A stretch of 64,000 nt of DNA from Planctomycetota bacterium (GTDB lineage Bacteria > Planctomycetota > UBA1135 > UBA2386). The position numbers and the translations under genes are program-made. The notes beneath the pieces were generated by a model that saw only the letters and a program-made list of their open reading frames with translations, ran no database searches and had not been told where the DNA came from. Location: the NCBI GenBank assembly GCA_020638655.1, contig JACKIC010000003.1, positions 1 to 64,000 of the forward strand, read 5' to 3'. This document shows, piece after piece, positions 1 through 10,930 of this stretch; position 1 is the first letter of the stretch, and every line of letters starts with the position of its first letter.

Positions 1-1708
1 CGGCAGCGAGCGCGTCGAAGTCCTCCGAGGTCGGCGGCTGGTCCGCGGTGGCCGGCACCGCGCGCAGGCGTCCCTCGAGGTACTCGCGGACGGCGTCGGC
101 CTCGCCGCACCGGGCGAGCGCGAACAGGTCCTGGACGTCGTGCTGTCGCCAATGGGCCAGCAGTTCGGCGTCGAGGTGGGTGTCGCCCATGCGCAGCAGC
201 AGGTCGAGCGCGGGCCCGGCCTGCGCGGGGTCCTTCGACTTGCCCCACTCGACGAGTCGATCGACGAAGTCGACGTAAGGGCACACCTCGAGGGCCTCGA
301 CGGCGCTCTTCGCGAGGTTGGCGGGAGTGACCGTGGCCCAGTAGGCGGTCATCAGCGCTTCGCTGCGCGCGGCGGGGAACTCGACGACGAGTTGGTGCAG
401 GCGGTCGTGGTCGAGCTTGCCGCCGAACAGTTCGAACGCGCGCATCAGGGACGCCGACAGGCCGGCGCGCGGCCGGTACGGGGCGCGCAGCTCCCGGCTC
501 GCGTCGGCGAGTCGGGCGATGGCGTCGAGGCCCTTCTCCGCGTCGGCGCCAAACGCTTCGGCGACCCACGGCAGCCACACGCCGTCGAAGTCGAATTCGA
601 GCGCGGCGGCGAGCGCCTCGGCGTCGGTCGTGGCCAGTTCGCGCAGCGCTTCGAAGTCGCCGAGCGCGGCCAGCACGAGCGGCTCGGGGGCCGCCTCGGG
701 CGGATCCTCGAGCAGCCGGCGCAGGTGCTCGTCGGGGCCGATGTGGCACAGCGCCCGCACCGCGATGTAGACGCCCGCCGGATCGGGGCTGCCGAGCAGC
801 GCGGCCAGCAGCAGCCGGTCTTCGGCGGCGGGCGCCTCGTCCTCTGCCCAGCGCATCAGGTACGGGGCGAACGGCGTGCCCTTGCCCGGCGGGCGCTGCA
901 AGAACACGCGCTCGAGCACCGCGCGCAGCAACGGCGACCAGCCTGGCCGCGCGGCCGGCAGGGAGTAGGTGCGCGGCACGAGGCGCGGGTTGCGGCTGCG
1001 GTCGTACTGATCGACGATGCGATCCGAGTCGGGCCCCGGCGACTCGAGCAGCGCGCGACCGATCTCCTCGCGGTGCTGGTCCGTGTAGGTCGCGAGGTTG
1101 TTGAGGTTGCCCCACGCCTCCTTCCTCACGAACGGGTCCTCGTGGTGCGTGAGTAGGCAGAGCGCGGGGATGTGCTCCGGCCGCATGCTGCGGTGCAGGT
1201 CGCTCAAGAAGAAGTAGCGGATCTCGGCGAACCAGCACTTCGGCTCGTGCAGCAGCCGCGCCACGTCCTGCGTCGACACGATGTGCTTGAACGTGTCCCA
1301 GTCCCAGATCGGATCCTCGTCGAAGACGTGTGGCCACACGACCTGCAGCCACCGGTCGATGTCGGCGATGTCGAGGTGGCTCTCCGGCAGCTGGCCGGCG
1401 GCCGCGTATGCCGCGTCGAGGTCGTCGGCCCACAGCGCCGCGTGCAGCAGTTGCTCATAGGCGTGATCCCTGGGTTCCTGCCACGCGGGGAGATCCTCCT
1501 TGGGCTGCCGATGACGCGCCCAGCGGGTGAACACGGCGAGCGGCTCGCCGCCCATGCGCTGGCGCAGCGTCGCCGCAGCCGGTTCGGAGAGGGTGCGCCG
1601 GCTCGCGGGACCGGTCTTGTGGGGGGCGGCCTGGGCCGGCAGCGAGTGGAGCAGCAGGGCTGCCGCCAGCGCGGCGAGGCGCAGGGTCGAGGCCAACTTG
1701 CGGTACAT
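1..1708 (-). CDS. Exported repeat-type protein of unknown function, 3' end cut by window edge
   Basis: I do not recognise a named family. The reading frame runs from an ATG at 1708 leftwards off the window, so at least 569 residues are present and the C-terminus is missing. The first 25 residues form a Sec signal peptide (MYRKLAS, then an Ala/Leu core, ending LPAQA). The rest is soluble and mostly alpha-helical, with acidic and Leu/Ala-rich helices in pairs that resemble HEAT or TPR-like solenoids; segments such as HHEDPFVRKEAWGNLNNLA look like a HEAT helix pair. It probably acts in the periplasm or envelope as a scaffold. A TAGGCT hexamer lies 6 bases before the ATG with no ribosome binding site between, which supports this start. 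The repeat assignment is inferred from pattern only. Confidence 0.75.
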   Translation of the reverse strand, partial: MYRKLASTLRLAALAAALLLHSLPAQAAPHKTGPASRRTLSEPAAATLRQRMGGEPLAVFTRWARHRQPKEDLPAWQEPRDHAYEQLLHAALWADDLDAAYAAAGQLPESHLDIADIDRWLQVVWPHVFDEDPIWDWDTFKHIVSTQDVARLLHEPKCWFAEIRYFFLSDLHRSMRPEHIPALCLLTHHEDPFVRKEAWGNLNNLATYTDQHREEIGRALLESPGPDSDRIVDQYDRSRNPRLVPRTYSLPAARPGWSPLLRAVLERVFLQRPPGKGTPFAPYLMRWAEDEAPAAEDRLLLAALLGSPDPAGVYIAVRALCHIGPDEHLRRLLEDPPEAAPEPLVLAALGDFEALRELATTDAEALAAALEFDFDGVWLPWVAEAFGADAEKGLDAIARLADASRELRAPYRPRAGLSASLMRAFELFGGKLDHDRLHQLVVEFPAARSEALMTAYWATVTPANLAKSAVEALEVCPYVDFVDRLVEWGKSKDPAQAGPALDLLLRMGDTHLDAELLAHWRQHDVQDLFALARCGEADAVREYLEGRLRAVPATADQPPTSEDFDALAA

Positions 1709-1714
1709 GCCCAG

Positions 1715-1720
1715 AGCCTA
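1715..1720 (-). promoter_or_regulatory. -10-like hexamer before the exported repeat protein
   Basis: Read on the minus strand this is TAGGCT, 6 bases upstream of the ATG at 1708. It belongs to the set of TANNNT hexamers placed just before start codons in this window. No purine-rich ribosome binding site fits between it and the start. Confidence 0.4.
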
Positions 1721-1852
1721 AGGCAGGAGCCCGCGCGATGGTCGGTTCCTGTGCGGGCGCGCGGTGCCCCGGCTGCACGGTCGCCCGGTTTCGCCCGGCG
1801 GCATCCCGTCGCGGCTGCGTTCGGTATTCGGGGCGCTGCCGCTGCAGTGGGC

Positions 1853-3007
1853 ATGAACGCCGCTCCAGCCATCGCTCCTCGTCCCGCCAGGCTCCGCTTC
1901 CTACCGGCCCTGCTGCTCGCCCTCGCGGCGCCGCTCGCGGCCCAGACCTGCGAGGTGCGCGCGTCCTATCGCATCGCCACCGGGGTCAACAACTCCCCGT
2001 CCACGAACGTGCACTTCGACTCGGGCTGGCAGCAGGTCGCCCCGCTGCACACCGCGCACACGAGCACGAACTCGAACAACCTCGGTTGCAACACCTACGG
2101 CACGGTCGCCGCGACCGCCGACTTCGGCTGGCTGTCGTGCCGCGGCAACGCGGTCGGCAACAACTCGCAGGGCAACGGCGTGTTCCTGTGGATCGACGAG
2201 TACATCGGCGGCGAACCCAAGGCCCGCTACCGCGACAACGTGACGATCACCTCGCCGACCCTGCCCAACGGCACGCCCGTGCAATTGCAGCTCAGCGTCG
2301 ACCTCGCCGGTTTCGCGTTCGTGCAGGACCCCAATCCCCTGGTCACCTACGCGGCCGAGATCCTCGTGTGGGGCAGTGGTTGGCCCGTGGCGCGCGTGCA
2401 GGATCAGGTGGGCAGCGCGTCGATGGTCGTGGCGACGACGGTGGGCACGACGCTCACGATCGAGGGCAAGCTGTTCGCCACGCTGGACGCGCGCGCGATC
2501 CAGGGCGGCACGCCGATGACGTCGTCGATCTCGTTCGACCTGCGCGCGCGCACCGGCATCGCGGTGCTCACGCCGGGCGCCGACTACACGACGTGCTCGG
2601 GCCGGCGCCAGGACCCGCAGGGGGCGACCGTGCAGAACCTCGGCGGCGGCTGCGGCGCGGCCTCGCCGCTGCTGACGGCCACCGTGCCGCAGCTCGGCCA
2701 GACGATCCCGCTGACGCTGTCGGGCGCGCCCGCGAACGTGCTCGTGGTGCTCGGCGCGTCGTTCGGCGCTCCGGTCGCGACGCAGATCGGGTCGTGCCAG
2801 AGCCTCTTGAACCTGCCCGCCGCGATCATGGTGCCGTCGGGTGCGACCAACGGCGCCGGGTCCTGGACGACGCCGCTCGGCCTGCCTTCGGCGCCCGCGT
2901 TCCTCGGGCTCGAGCTGGTCACGCAGACGCTGCTGCTGCAGGCCGGCGGGCCGCTGCTCGGCGTGGCGACGCTCAGCAATGCGCTCGACTTCCGCCTCGG
3001 GACGTGA
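1853..3007 (+). CDS. Sec-exported protein with the shared C-terminal module
   Basis: The product is 384 residues. An N-terminal signal peptide of about 30 residues (basic start, Leu/Ala core, cleavage near LAAQT) is followed by a beta-rich region of about 220 residues, rich in Asn, Ser and Thr, without a recognisable enzymatic motif. The last 110 or so residues match the C-terminal module seen in other exported proteins of this window: an opening near GGGCGAASPLL, a central Cys (GSCQSLLNL), then a LGLPSAPAFLGLEL segment and an end with SNALDFRLG. The role is unknown; an extracellular or envelope structural role is inferred. The ATG at 1853 is chosen because the signal peptide starts there. 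The next gene begins 20 bases downstream on the same strand. Confidence 0.8.
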   Translation: MNAAPAIAPRPARLRFLPALLLALAAPLAAQTCEVRASYRIATGVNNSPSTNVHFDSGWQQVAPLHTAHTSTNSNNLGCNTYGTVAATADFGWLSCRGNAVGNNSQGNGVFLWIDEYIGGEPKARYRDNVTITSPTLPNGTPVQLQLSVDLAGFAFVQDPNPLVTYAAEILVWGSGWPVARVQDQVGSASMVVATTVGTTLTIEGKLFATLDARAIQGGTPMTSSISFDLRARTGIAVLTPGADYTTCSGRRQDPQGATVQNLGGGCGAASPLLTATVPQLGQTIPLTLSGAPANVLVVLGASFGAPVATQIGSCQSLLNLPAAIMVPSGATNGAGSWTTPLGLPSAPAFLGLELVTQTLLLQAGGPLLGVATLSNALDFRLGT

Positions 3008-3013
3008 GTGGCG

Positions 3014-3019
3014 TAGGAT
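3014..3019 (+). promoter_or_regulatory. -10-like TAGGAT just before the DUF1428-type gene
   Basis: TAGGAT starts 6 bases after the preceding stop codon and ends 8 bases before the ATG at 3028. The 8 bases between (CCGTCGCC) contain no ribosome binding site, so transcription may start at or next to the start codon. Confidence 0.45.
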
Positions 3020-3027
3020 CCGTCGCC

Positions 3028-3384
3028 ATGGTCTACGTCGACGGTTTCCTGCTGGTCGTCCCCAACAAACAACTCCCCGCCTACAAGGCACTGGCCAAGA
3101 AGGCCGGCAAGGTGTGGATGGAGCACGGCGCGCTCGAGTATCGCGAGTGCCTCGGGGACGACCTGACGACGCCTTGCGGGCCGCCGTTCGACAAGCTCAC
3201 GGGCGCGAAGCGCGGCGACCACGTGGTGTTCTCGTGGATCGTCTACCGCAGCAAGGCGCACCGGGACCGCGTCAACCGCAAGGTGATGGCCGACCCGCGC
3301 TTCGCGAAGATGCTGACCGGCAAGATGCCGTTCGACATGGCGCGCATGTCGCACGGCGGCTTCCGCTCGATGGTCGACCTGTAG
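3028..3384 (+). CDS. DUF1428 (YbaA-like) family protein
   Basis: A 118-residue cytosolic protein with the usual DUF1428 layout: an opening YVDGFLLVVP, a central YRECLGDDL segment, then FSWIVYRSKAHRDRVN and a C-terminal MPFDMARMSHGGF. These match the family closely in order and length. DUF1428 proteins have a dimeric alpha/beta-barrel (ferredoxin-like) fold and no established function, so no reaction is assigned. A TAGGAT hexamer 8 bases before the ATG may be the -10 element of its own leaderless transcript, so the gene need not be read through from the upstream secreted-protein gene. Confidence 0.88.
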   Translation: MVYVDGFLLVVPNKQLPAYKALAKKAGKVWMEHGALEYRECLGDDLTTPCGPPFDKLTGAKRGDHVVFSWIVYRSKAHRDRVNRKVMADPRFAKMLTGKMPFDMARMSHGGFRSMVDL

Positions 3385-3665
3385 GAGGTGGCGCCCCAGC
3401 GCCCGGCGGGTTGACGGGGCGGTGGGGCACGGGGATCGTCTTGGGCTCTGGTCGAGGTGGTCTTGCACCTTGCCTCGACTTCCGCCCCTCGAGAGGAGTC
3501 TCCCTTGTCCACCGAGTGCGAGCCACAGCCTCAATCTGCCGATCTGGGCCGGGTTGCTCGGCATCAGCCTCTACCTGCAGGCCTGGGCGCCCGCGCCCGG
3601 ACAGAACTCGGTCGGGATCATCGCCAGCAACGGCGTCGAGTGGGTGATCGGCAACGGTTGGCGCC
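3385..3665 (+). other. Intergenic stretch with one hairpin and a decayed coding fragment
   Basis: No intact gene is seen here. An inverted repeat (GTCGAGG at 3451-3457, CCTCGAC at 3473-3479) could terminate the DUF1428-type gene. The right half holds the remnant listed at 3530-3655. Confidence 0.5.
3530..3655 (+). pseudogene. Remnant of a secreted-protein C-terminal module
   Basis: One frame reads LNLPIWAGLLGISLYLQAW and continues for about 20 residues to SNGVEWVIGN. This has the order of the C-terminal module of the secreted proteins in this window: Leu-rich strand, GLLGxxLYLQA, then a Ser-Asn-Gly close to the end. There is no start codon, signal peptide or N-terminal domain, and the frame runs past the expected C-terminus into the next gene. 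It is best read as the leftover 3' end of a deleted secreted-protein gene. The assignment rests on similarity to the neighbours, not on a database match. Confidence 0.55.
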
Positions 3666-4676
3666 ATGAACCGCCGCGACTTCGTGCGCATCACGGGTGG
3701 GGTGCTCGCCGCGCTGCACGCGCGCGGCGTCGGCCCCTGCGCCGCGGCGCCGCGGCGGACCGACCCGGATCTGCTCGCCGCGGGGCTCACCGCGATGGCG
3801 CGCGCCTCCGGCTGGTTCGAGGCGCACTGGGGCGCGGCGCTGCTGGCGGGCCACTACCTGGTTCTGGATCCCGCGCTCGACGCGGCGACGGCACGCGCGA
3901 TCCGCGACGAACTCGACCTGGTGCTCGTGCATCGCGCCGATCAGGTGCGGCCGTTCCCGGCCGCCGCGGCGGATCCGCGGGCGGTCGAGCAGGTGGCGCG
4001 TTCACTGGCCCCGGCCCTCACCGGCGGCCTGCGCGCGCACGGTCACGCCGCGATCTACACCGCCCTCGCGCTGCGGGCCCTGCGGGATGCGCCGCACCTC
4101 GCGATCGCCGCGATCACCGATCGGCTCGTGGGTTGGAACCGCACGATCGCCCGCAAGGTGCCGACCGCGCCGCGCGCCGAACCGGCGCCGCGGCCGCGCG
4201 AGCAGCTCGCGGCGAGGACGCTCTCGCGGTTGCGCGACTTCGCGCCGCTGGTCGGCCTCCCTCGCCTGCCGCGCCCCAACTTCACGCACTGGGTCACGCA
4301 CACCGAGGCCCTGCTGCGGCTGGCGGCGCTGGGCCACGTCGAGCTCGCCGAACTCGGCCAGCCCGGTCTGCAGGCGCACCTCGAATACGAAGTGCCGGAC
4401 GTCGGCGACTCGATCGCGGTCGATCGCGCGGCGGTGTCGTTCGCGAACATGCTCGCGCCGGACTACTGGCGCGACGAGTCCCACCGGGCCGCGTGGCATC
4501 GCTCCTGGAACGAACGGGACAGCCGCAACGGCGACTGGATCGCTTCGGGTCACCTGTTCAAGCTGCTCTACGCGTTCACCGACCTGGCGCGAGCCGTCGA
4601 CGATCGCGAGCTGGTCGAGCGCAGCGCCGTGGTGCTGTTCGAGCGCTACTTCGATCCCGAGGTCGGCGGCGGCTGA
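3666..4676 (+). CDS. Tat-exported protein of unknown function
   Basis: The product is 336 residues. The start MNRRDFVRITGG carries a twin-arginine motif (RRDFVR) followed by a short, weak hydrophobic stretch, which suggests export in folded form through Tat. The mature part is alpha-helical and rich in Ala, Arg and Leu, with several Trp and His residues (for example PRPNFTHWVTHTEALLRLAALGH and YWRDESHRAAWHRSWNERD). No cofactor motif is recognised. Tat export often goes with bound metal or redox cofactors, but that is inference. The ATG at 3666 is chosen for the Tat motif. A small convergent gene follows 36 bases downstream. Confidence 0.72.
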   Translation: MNRRDFVRITGGVLAALHARGVGPCAAAPRRTDPDLLAAGLTAMARASGWFEAHWGAALLAGHYLVLDPALDAATARAIRDELDLVLVHRADQVRPFPAAAADPRAVEQVARSLAPALTGGLRAHGHAAIYTALALRALRDAPHLAIAAITDRLVGWNRTIARKVPTAPRAEPAPRPREQLAARTLSRLRDFAPLVGLPRLPRPNFTHWVTHTEALLRLAALGHVELAELGQPGLQAHLEYEVPDVGDSIAVDRAAVSFANMLAPDYWRDESHRAAWHRSWNERDSRNGDWIASGHLFKLLYAFTDLARAVDDRELVERSAVVLFERYFDPEVGGG

Positions 4677-4712
4677 TCGTCCGAACCGATGCGGCGCCCG
4701 GGCATGCCGGGG

Positions 4713-5003
4713 TCAGCGAGGAGGGCCGACCCGTCCGTGCGCCTCGGCATCGACGACGAGCCTCAGCACCAGCAGACCCGAGAACAACGCCAGCAGGCCG
4801 CCGCCGGTGGCGACATGGCCGTCGAGCAGCGGCACGAGCGCGAACAGGCCCATCGACAGCGCCAGCCATCGCCGCCAATGAGGATCTGCGGGGTCGGCGC
4901 CGGAATGGTCAGGACCCGCATGATGGTCGCGTTCGGGCGGAGGCGCAGGATCTGCGCCGAGATGGTCATGGCCGACGGAAGGGATGGTGTTGGTCTTCAT
5001 CAC
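4713..5003 (-). CDS. Small His-rich two-helix membrane protein
   Basis: A 96-residue protein. The N-terminal 45 residues are hydrophilic and unusually rich in His, Asp and Pro (HDH, DHHAGPDHSG, DPHW), which suggests a metal-binding cytoplasmic or periplasmic tail. Two hydrophobic segments follow, at roughly residues 47-60 (LALSMGLFALVPLL) and 67-85 (TGGGLLALFSGLLVLRLV). The size and layout resemble small accessory proteins of metal transport, but I do not recognise a family. The gene is convergent with the Tat-exported gene. It is short and has no strong start signal, so it could be spurious. Confidence 0.55.
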   Translation of the reverse strand: MMKTNTIPSVGHDHLGADPAPPPERDHHAGPDHSGADPADPHWRRWLALSMGLFALVPLLDGHVATGGGLLALFSGLLVLRLVVDAEAHGRVGPPR

Positions 5004-5182
5004 GATGCCTCACCCAGCAATTCGCCAAGGTGACGCGCCGCGCGTGCGTCATCCACCGGCGGTCGGCTCCGCCGCCGGCGGATCGCGAGGGGCACGGCCC
5101 CATGGCGTGCGGCGTTGGCGCGCGCGCCTCGGTTCGGGACGCCCTCGCAGAACGACTCAAGGTCGGCCGCCGCGGCGCTTGG

Positions 5183-7321
5183 TCAATTGCCGATCATCAT
5201 CGCCATCGCGTCGGAGAACGACGCGCCCAGGCCGTTGAGGCCGGGGTCGAGCGGCAGCGCCTGCTGGTAGAACAGCTGGCCCAGGTAGGCGGGGTCGGCG
5301 GGGATCGTCAGCGACCACGCGACCGTGTTGCCGCCGCCGACCAGGAACACCGCGGCTTCGGAGCTGACGCGGCCGAAGCAGCCAGGCGCACCGAACGACG
5401 TCGCGTCGAGCGGCAGCGGCCCGAACAGCGAGACCGTGTTGCTGAAGCCGAACAGCACGAACGCGGCCGACAGCGGCAGCGCGTCGATCGTCACCGTCAT
5501 CGTCGTGCCGATGCTCGGCGCGGCGTTCGGCGTGAGGCTGCTGATGCCCATCGAGCCCGGACAACCGGCGCCGAAGAAGCCGTAACCCGCGGTCGCGGCG
5601 CCGCCCAGCGTGTCGTAGTGCAGCGTGCCGCTCCACGAACGCGACGCGGTCAGCGTGGTGTTGAACACGCCGGACTTGGCGCCGCCCGCCACGACCGTCA
5701 GGTCGGCGTTGCCCGTGTTGACGGCGCCGATGCGGTAGGCGATGCCCGCGCCGATCATGTGGACCGCGACGCCGTAGTTGCCCTGCGCGAGGTAGATCGG
5801 CCGGTCGAGCGTCATCGTGATCGGCACCGGCGAGCCCGAGTTGCCACCCGCGTAGGCGCCAGTGCCCGTTGCCGCGAGCCGCCACGCGGCGGCGTTGCTG
5901 TGCGTCGTGGGCGACGTCGTGCAGCAGCCGAGGTCGGTCACGTAGACCTGGCACTGCAGCGGTGCGCCGAGCGGCACCGTGCCGTCGGTGTAGGGGCAGT
6001 TCGTCAGCGCGCACACCGTGATGCCCGCCGGGTTGAGCACTGTCACGTCGAACAGGTTGCCCGAGCCGGAGCCGAAGAAGCCCGATCCCGCGGTCAGCTG
6101 CGTCGTCAGCGAGTTGGGCGCGAGCGAGATGCCGACGGTCTTGCTGGCCGCCGGCCCGCAGGCGCGGCTCGCGGTGAGCGTGACCTGGTACGCGGCGCAG
6201 GCCGCCGGTGCGGGCCAGACGGGGTTCTGCAGCGTCGAGTCGACCACGCTGTCGCCGTCGAAGTCCCAGGCCCACGCGGTCGGCGTCGGCGTCGACGCGT
6301 CGGTGAAGGACACGAGGTTGCCGGGCTGGATCACGTAGGTGAAGTCCGCGGCGACCTGGTCGGTGACGACGAAGCTCGTCTTGGTCGTCGACACCAGGCC
6401 GTGCAGCCCGTCGAGCACCGTCAACGTCACGTCGTAGCTGCCGCAGCTCGCGTAGTTGAACGTCGGGTTCTGCAGCGTCGAGTCGACCACGCTGTCGCCG
6501 TCGAAGTCCCACTGGTAGAGCACGATGCCGTTGGGGTCGTCGGTGACCGAGCGATCGGCGAACTGCACCGCGAGCGGCGTCGCGCCCGTCGTCGAGGTCG
6601 TCGCCACGAAGTTGGGCCACAGCCCGGTCGCGGGTTCGTAGACGAGCTCGAACACAGGGCTGTAGTTGAACGTCGGCGAGAAGTTGGCGTTGCCGGTCGG
6701 CGACGTCGGCGCGCCCGTTCCCGAGATCCAGACGCGGCTCGACAGCGCCGCGGGCGTCGCGCCCGGTCCGACGTGGTCGACGGCGCCCGGCGCCGCGCCG
6801 GTCCAGCCCGCGTTGACGACGAACTCGATCAGCAGGTCGCCGCCGAGCGTGGGGTCGTAGACGAACGGCGTGGTCAGCGCGATGTCGACGTAGTTGGCCT
6901 GCGGGGCGCTGCCGCCCGTGAAGGGCGACACCGTGACGGGGCCGTTGAACACGTTCGTGAGGTCGGGGCCGTGGTTGTTGGCGAACGTGTTGGTGATCGA
7001 CAGGTAGTCGAACAGGCACGTCGACATGTCGATGACGACGCTGGGGTAGGTGCCGCCGTTCGAGCTGTTGGCGATCGCGTCGGGGCGGTAGCGCAGGCCC
7101 GTGATGCGGATCGGCCCGCTCATGCCGGGCCCCGTGAACAGCGAGCTGTCGTGGCAGAACTGCACGCGGCCGCCGTTGGCGCCGGCGCTCCAGGGCAGCA
7201 CGAAGTTGGAGTTGCCTTCGGCGGTGGCGTAAGCGGCGTCGGGGAACGTCGCCGCGAACTGGGCCAGACAGGCGCTGGCGGTGGTGAGTACGCAGCCGAG
7301 ATGCAGTAGCGAGTGTGGCAT
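5183..7321 (-). CDS. Secreted PKD-domain protein with the shared C-terminal module
   Basis: The product is 712 residues. A signal peptide (about 20 residues, ending CLAQF) is followed by an N-terminal beta-rich domain of about 220 residues. Two PKD-like domains follow at about residues 240-325 and 325-410; each contains WDFDGDSVVDSTLQNP, a PKD hallmark (WDFGDG type) with an added Asp-rich calcium-like loop. A middle domain resembles C-terminal jelly-roll regions. From about residue 577 the C-terminal module starts with GFFGAGCPGS and continues with GAPGCFGRVSSEA to a YLGQLFYQQALPL ending. PKD domains usually mediate extracellular protein or carbohydrate contacts. The two PKD copies share 47 identical bases. 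No catalytic domain is visible. Confidence 0.82.
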   Translation of the reverse strand: MPHSLLHLGCVLTTASACLAQFAATFPDAAYATAEGNSNFVLPWSAGANGGRVQFCHDSSLFTGPGMSGPIRITGLRYRPDAIANSSNGGTYPSVVIDMSTCLFDYLSITNTFANNHGPDLTNVFNGPVTVSPFTGGSAPQANYVDIALTTPFVYDPTLGGDLLIEFVVNAGWTGAAPGAVDHVGPGATPAALSSRVWISGTGAPTSPTGNANFSPTFNYSPVFELVYEPATGLWPNFVATTSTTGATPLAVQFADRSVTDDPNGIVLYQWDFDGDSVVDSTLQNPTFNYASCGSYDVTLTVLDGLHGLVSTTKTSFVVTDQVAADFTYVIQPGNLVSFTDASTPTPTAWAWDFDGDSVVDSTLQNPVWPAPAACAAYQVTLTASRACGPAASKTVGISLAPNSLTTQLTAGSGFFGSGSGNLFDVTVLNPAGITVCALTNCPYTDGTVPLGAPLQCQVYVTDLGCCTTSPTTHSNAAAWRLAATGTGAYAGGNSGSPVPITMTLDRPIYLAQGNYGVAVHMIGAGIAYRIGAVNTGNADLTVVAGGAKSGVFNTTLTASRSWSGTLHYDTLGGAATAGYGFFGAGCPGSMGISSLTPNAAPSIGTTMTVTIDALPLSAAFVLFGFSNTVSLFGPLPLDATSFGAPGCFGRVSSEAAVFLVGGGNTVAWSLTIPADPAYLGQLFYQQALPLDPGLNGLGASFSDAMAMMIGN
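6222..6268 (-). repeat. 47-bp direct repeat, copy in the second PKD domain
   Basis: Identical over 47 bases to 6465-6511. It encodes the WDFDGDSVVDSTLQNP segment. The flanking bases differ on both sides, so identity is limited to this motif. Confidence 0.9.
6465..6511 (-). repeat. 47-bp direct repeat, copy in the first PKD domain
   Basis: Second copy of the 47-base identity described at 6222-6268. The copies lie 243 bases apart, an exact multiple of three, so recombination between them would delete one PKD domain in frame. Confidence 0.9.
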
Positions 7322-7446
7322 CGGGGTCTCCGGGGTTGGGACTCGCAGTGGAGTCGGAGTGGGGGTCGCGGCACGGTAGCGGGCGTCCGCCGATGCGAGG
7401 TCCCACCGACGTAACCAATGCGTCTCGTCGGTCGATCGACGATCGC

Positions 7447-10217
<2,771 letters not shown>

Positions 10218-10221
<4 letters not shown>

Positions 10222-10802
10222 GGCGCGTTCCCGCCCGCGTTCAGCCGTTGCGCGAGCCACGCGCGCGCCGCGCGCCATTCGCGTTCGGCGGTCGCGAGCG
10301 AGATCGACAGCGCCGCCGCGACCTCGTCCATCGACAGGCCGCTGAAGAACCGCAGTTCGACGACGCGCGCCTCGCGCGGATCGAGTTCGGCGAGCTCGGT
10401 GAGCGCCGCGTCGAGATCGAGCACGTCGACCTCCATGTCGGCTGCCGCGGCGAGCGCTTCGTCGAGGGTCACGGGCGCCTGGCCGCCGCCGCGCTTGTCG
10501 GCGAGGCGCGCCCGCGCGAAGTCGACGCACAGCTGGCGCATCGCGCGGGCCGCGAGCGCGAAGAAGTGCTCGCGATCGTTGACGGCCGCGCCGCGGTCGC
10601 CGAGCAGCTTGAGGTAGACCTCGTGCACCAGCGCGGTCGGCTGCAGGTCCTCGGGGCGGCGGGCCCGGCGCAGGTGGCTCGCCGCCAGCGCGCGCAGCTC
10701 GGCGTAGACCACCGGGACCGCTGCGGCGGCCAGCCCGTCGTCCGCGCTCCTGGGGTCGCGCAGGTAGAGGGTCAGGGCCGGATCGGGGGGGGTGCCGGTC
10801 AT
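10218..10802 (-). CDS. ECF-type RNA polymerase sigma factor
   Basis: The product is 194 residues, typical for the planctomycete ECF sigma subfamily. Region 2 is seen as TALVHEVYLKLLGD and REHFFALAARAMRQLCVDFARARLADKRGGG; region 4 as LDPREARVVELRFFSGLSMDEVAAALSIS, a helix-turn-helix. The ATG at 10802 is chosen because it gives the normal family N-terminus; an in-frame upstream extension would be Pro/Arg-rich and unlike the family. No anti-sigma factor gene is adjacent; instead the gene overlaps a Ser/Thr kinase gene by four bases. In some ECF groups a partner kinase activates the sigma factor by phosphorylating region 2 (known for Vibrio EcfP/PknT), and the same is inferred here. Confidence 0.92.
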
Positions 10803-10930
10803 GGGCGGAGGGCGGCGGGCCGCGAGGGCGTGGATTCTGACGCAATGCGTGAGGGGCGACAGGACCGAATTCCGTGGACCAGGGAGAACGGTGACCGAGC
10901 GCCGGCCGCCGCCATCCAAAGGAACCAGCC
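10803..10930. promoter_or_regulatory. Divergent promoter region between sigma/kinase operon and exported-protein gene
   Basis: 128 bases separate two divergent starts, so promoters in both directions must lie here or overlap the coding ends. On the plus side a good ribosome binding site (AAAGGA at 10918-10923) lies 7 bases before the ATG at 10931; this is one of the few clear Shine-Dalgarno sites in the window. No operator palindrome was seen. Confidence 0.5.

Noticed and set aside
3422..7309. A very long open frame on the plus strand opposite the PKD protein
   Set aside because: Its translation is extremely Arg- and Ala-rich without domains; it is the antisense shadow of a GC-rich gene. Similar frames opposite the kinases (plus strand 7315-10617, minus strand 34131-37706) were dropped for the same reason.
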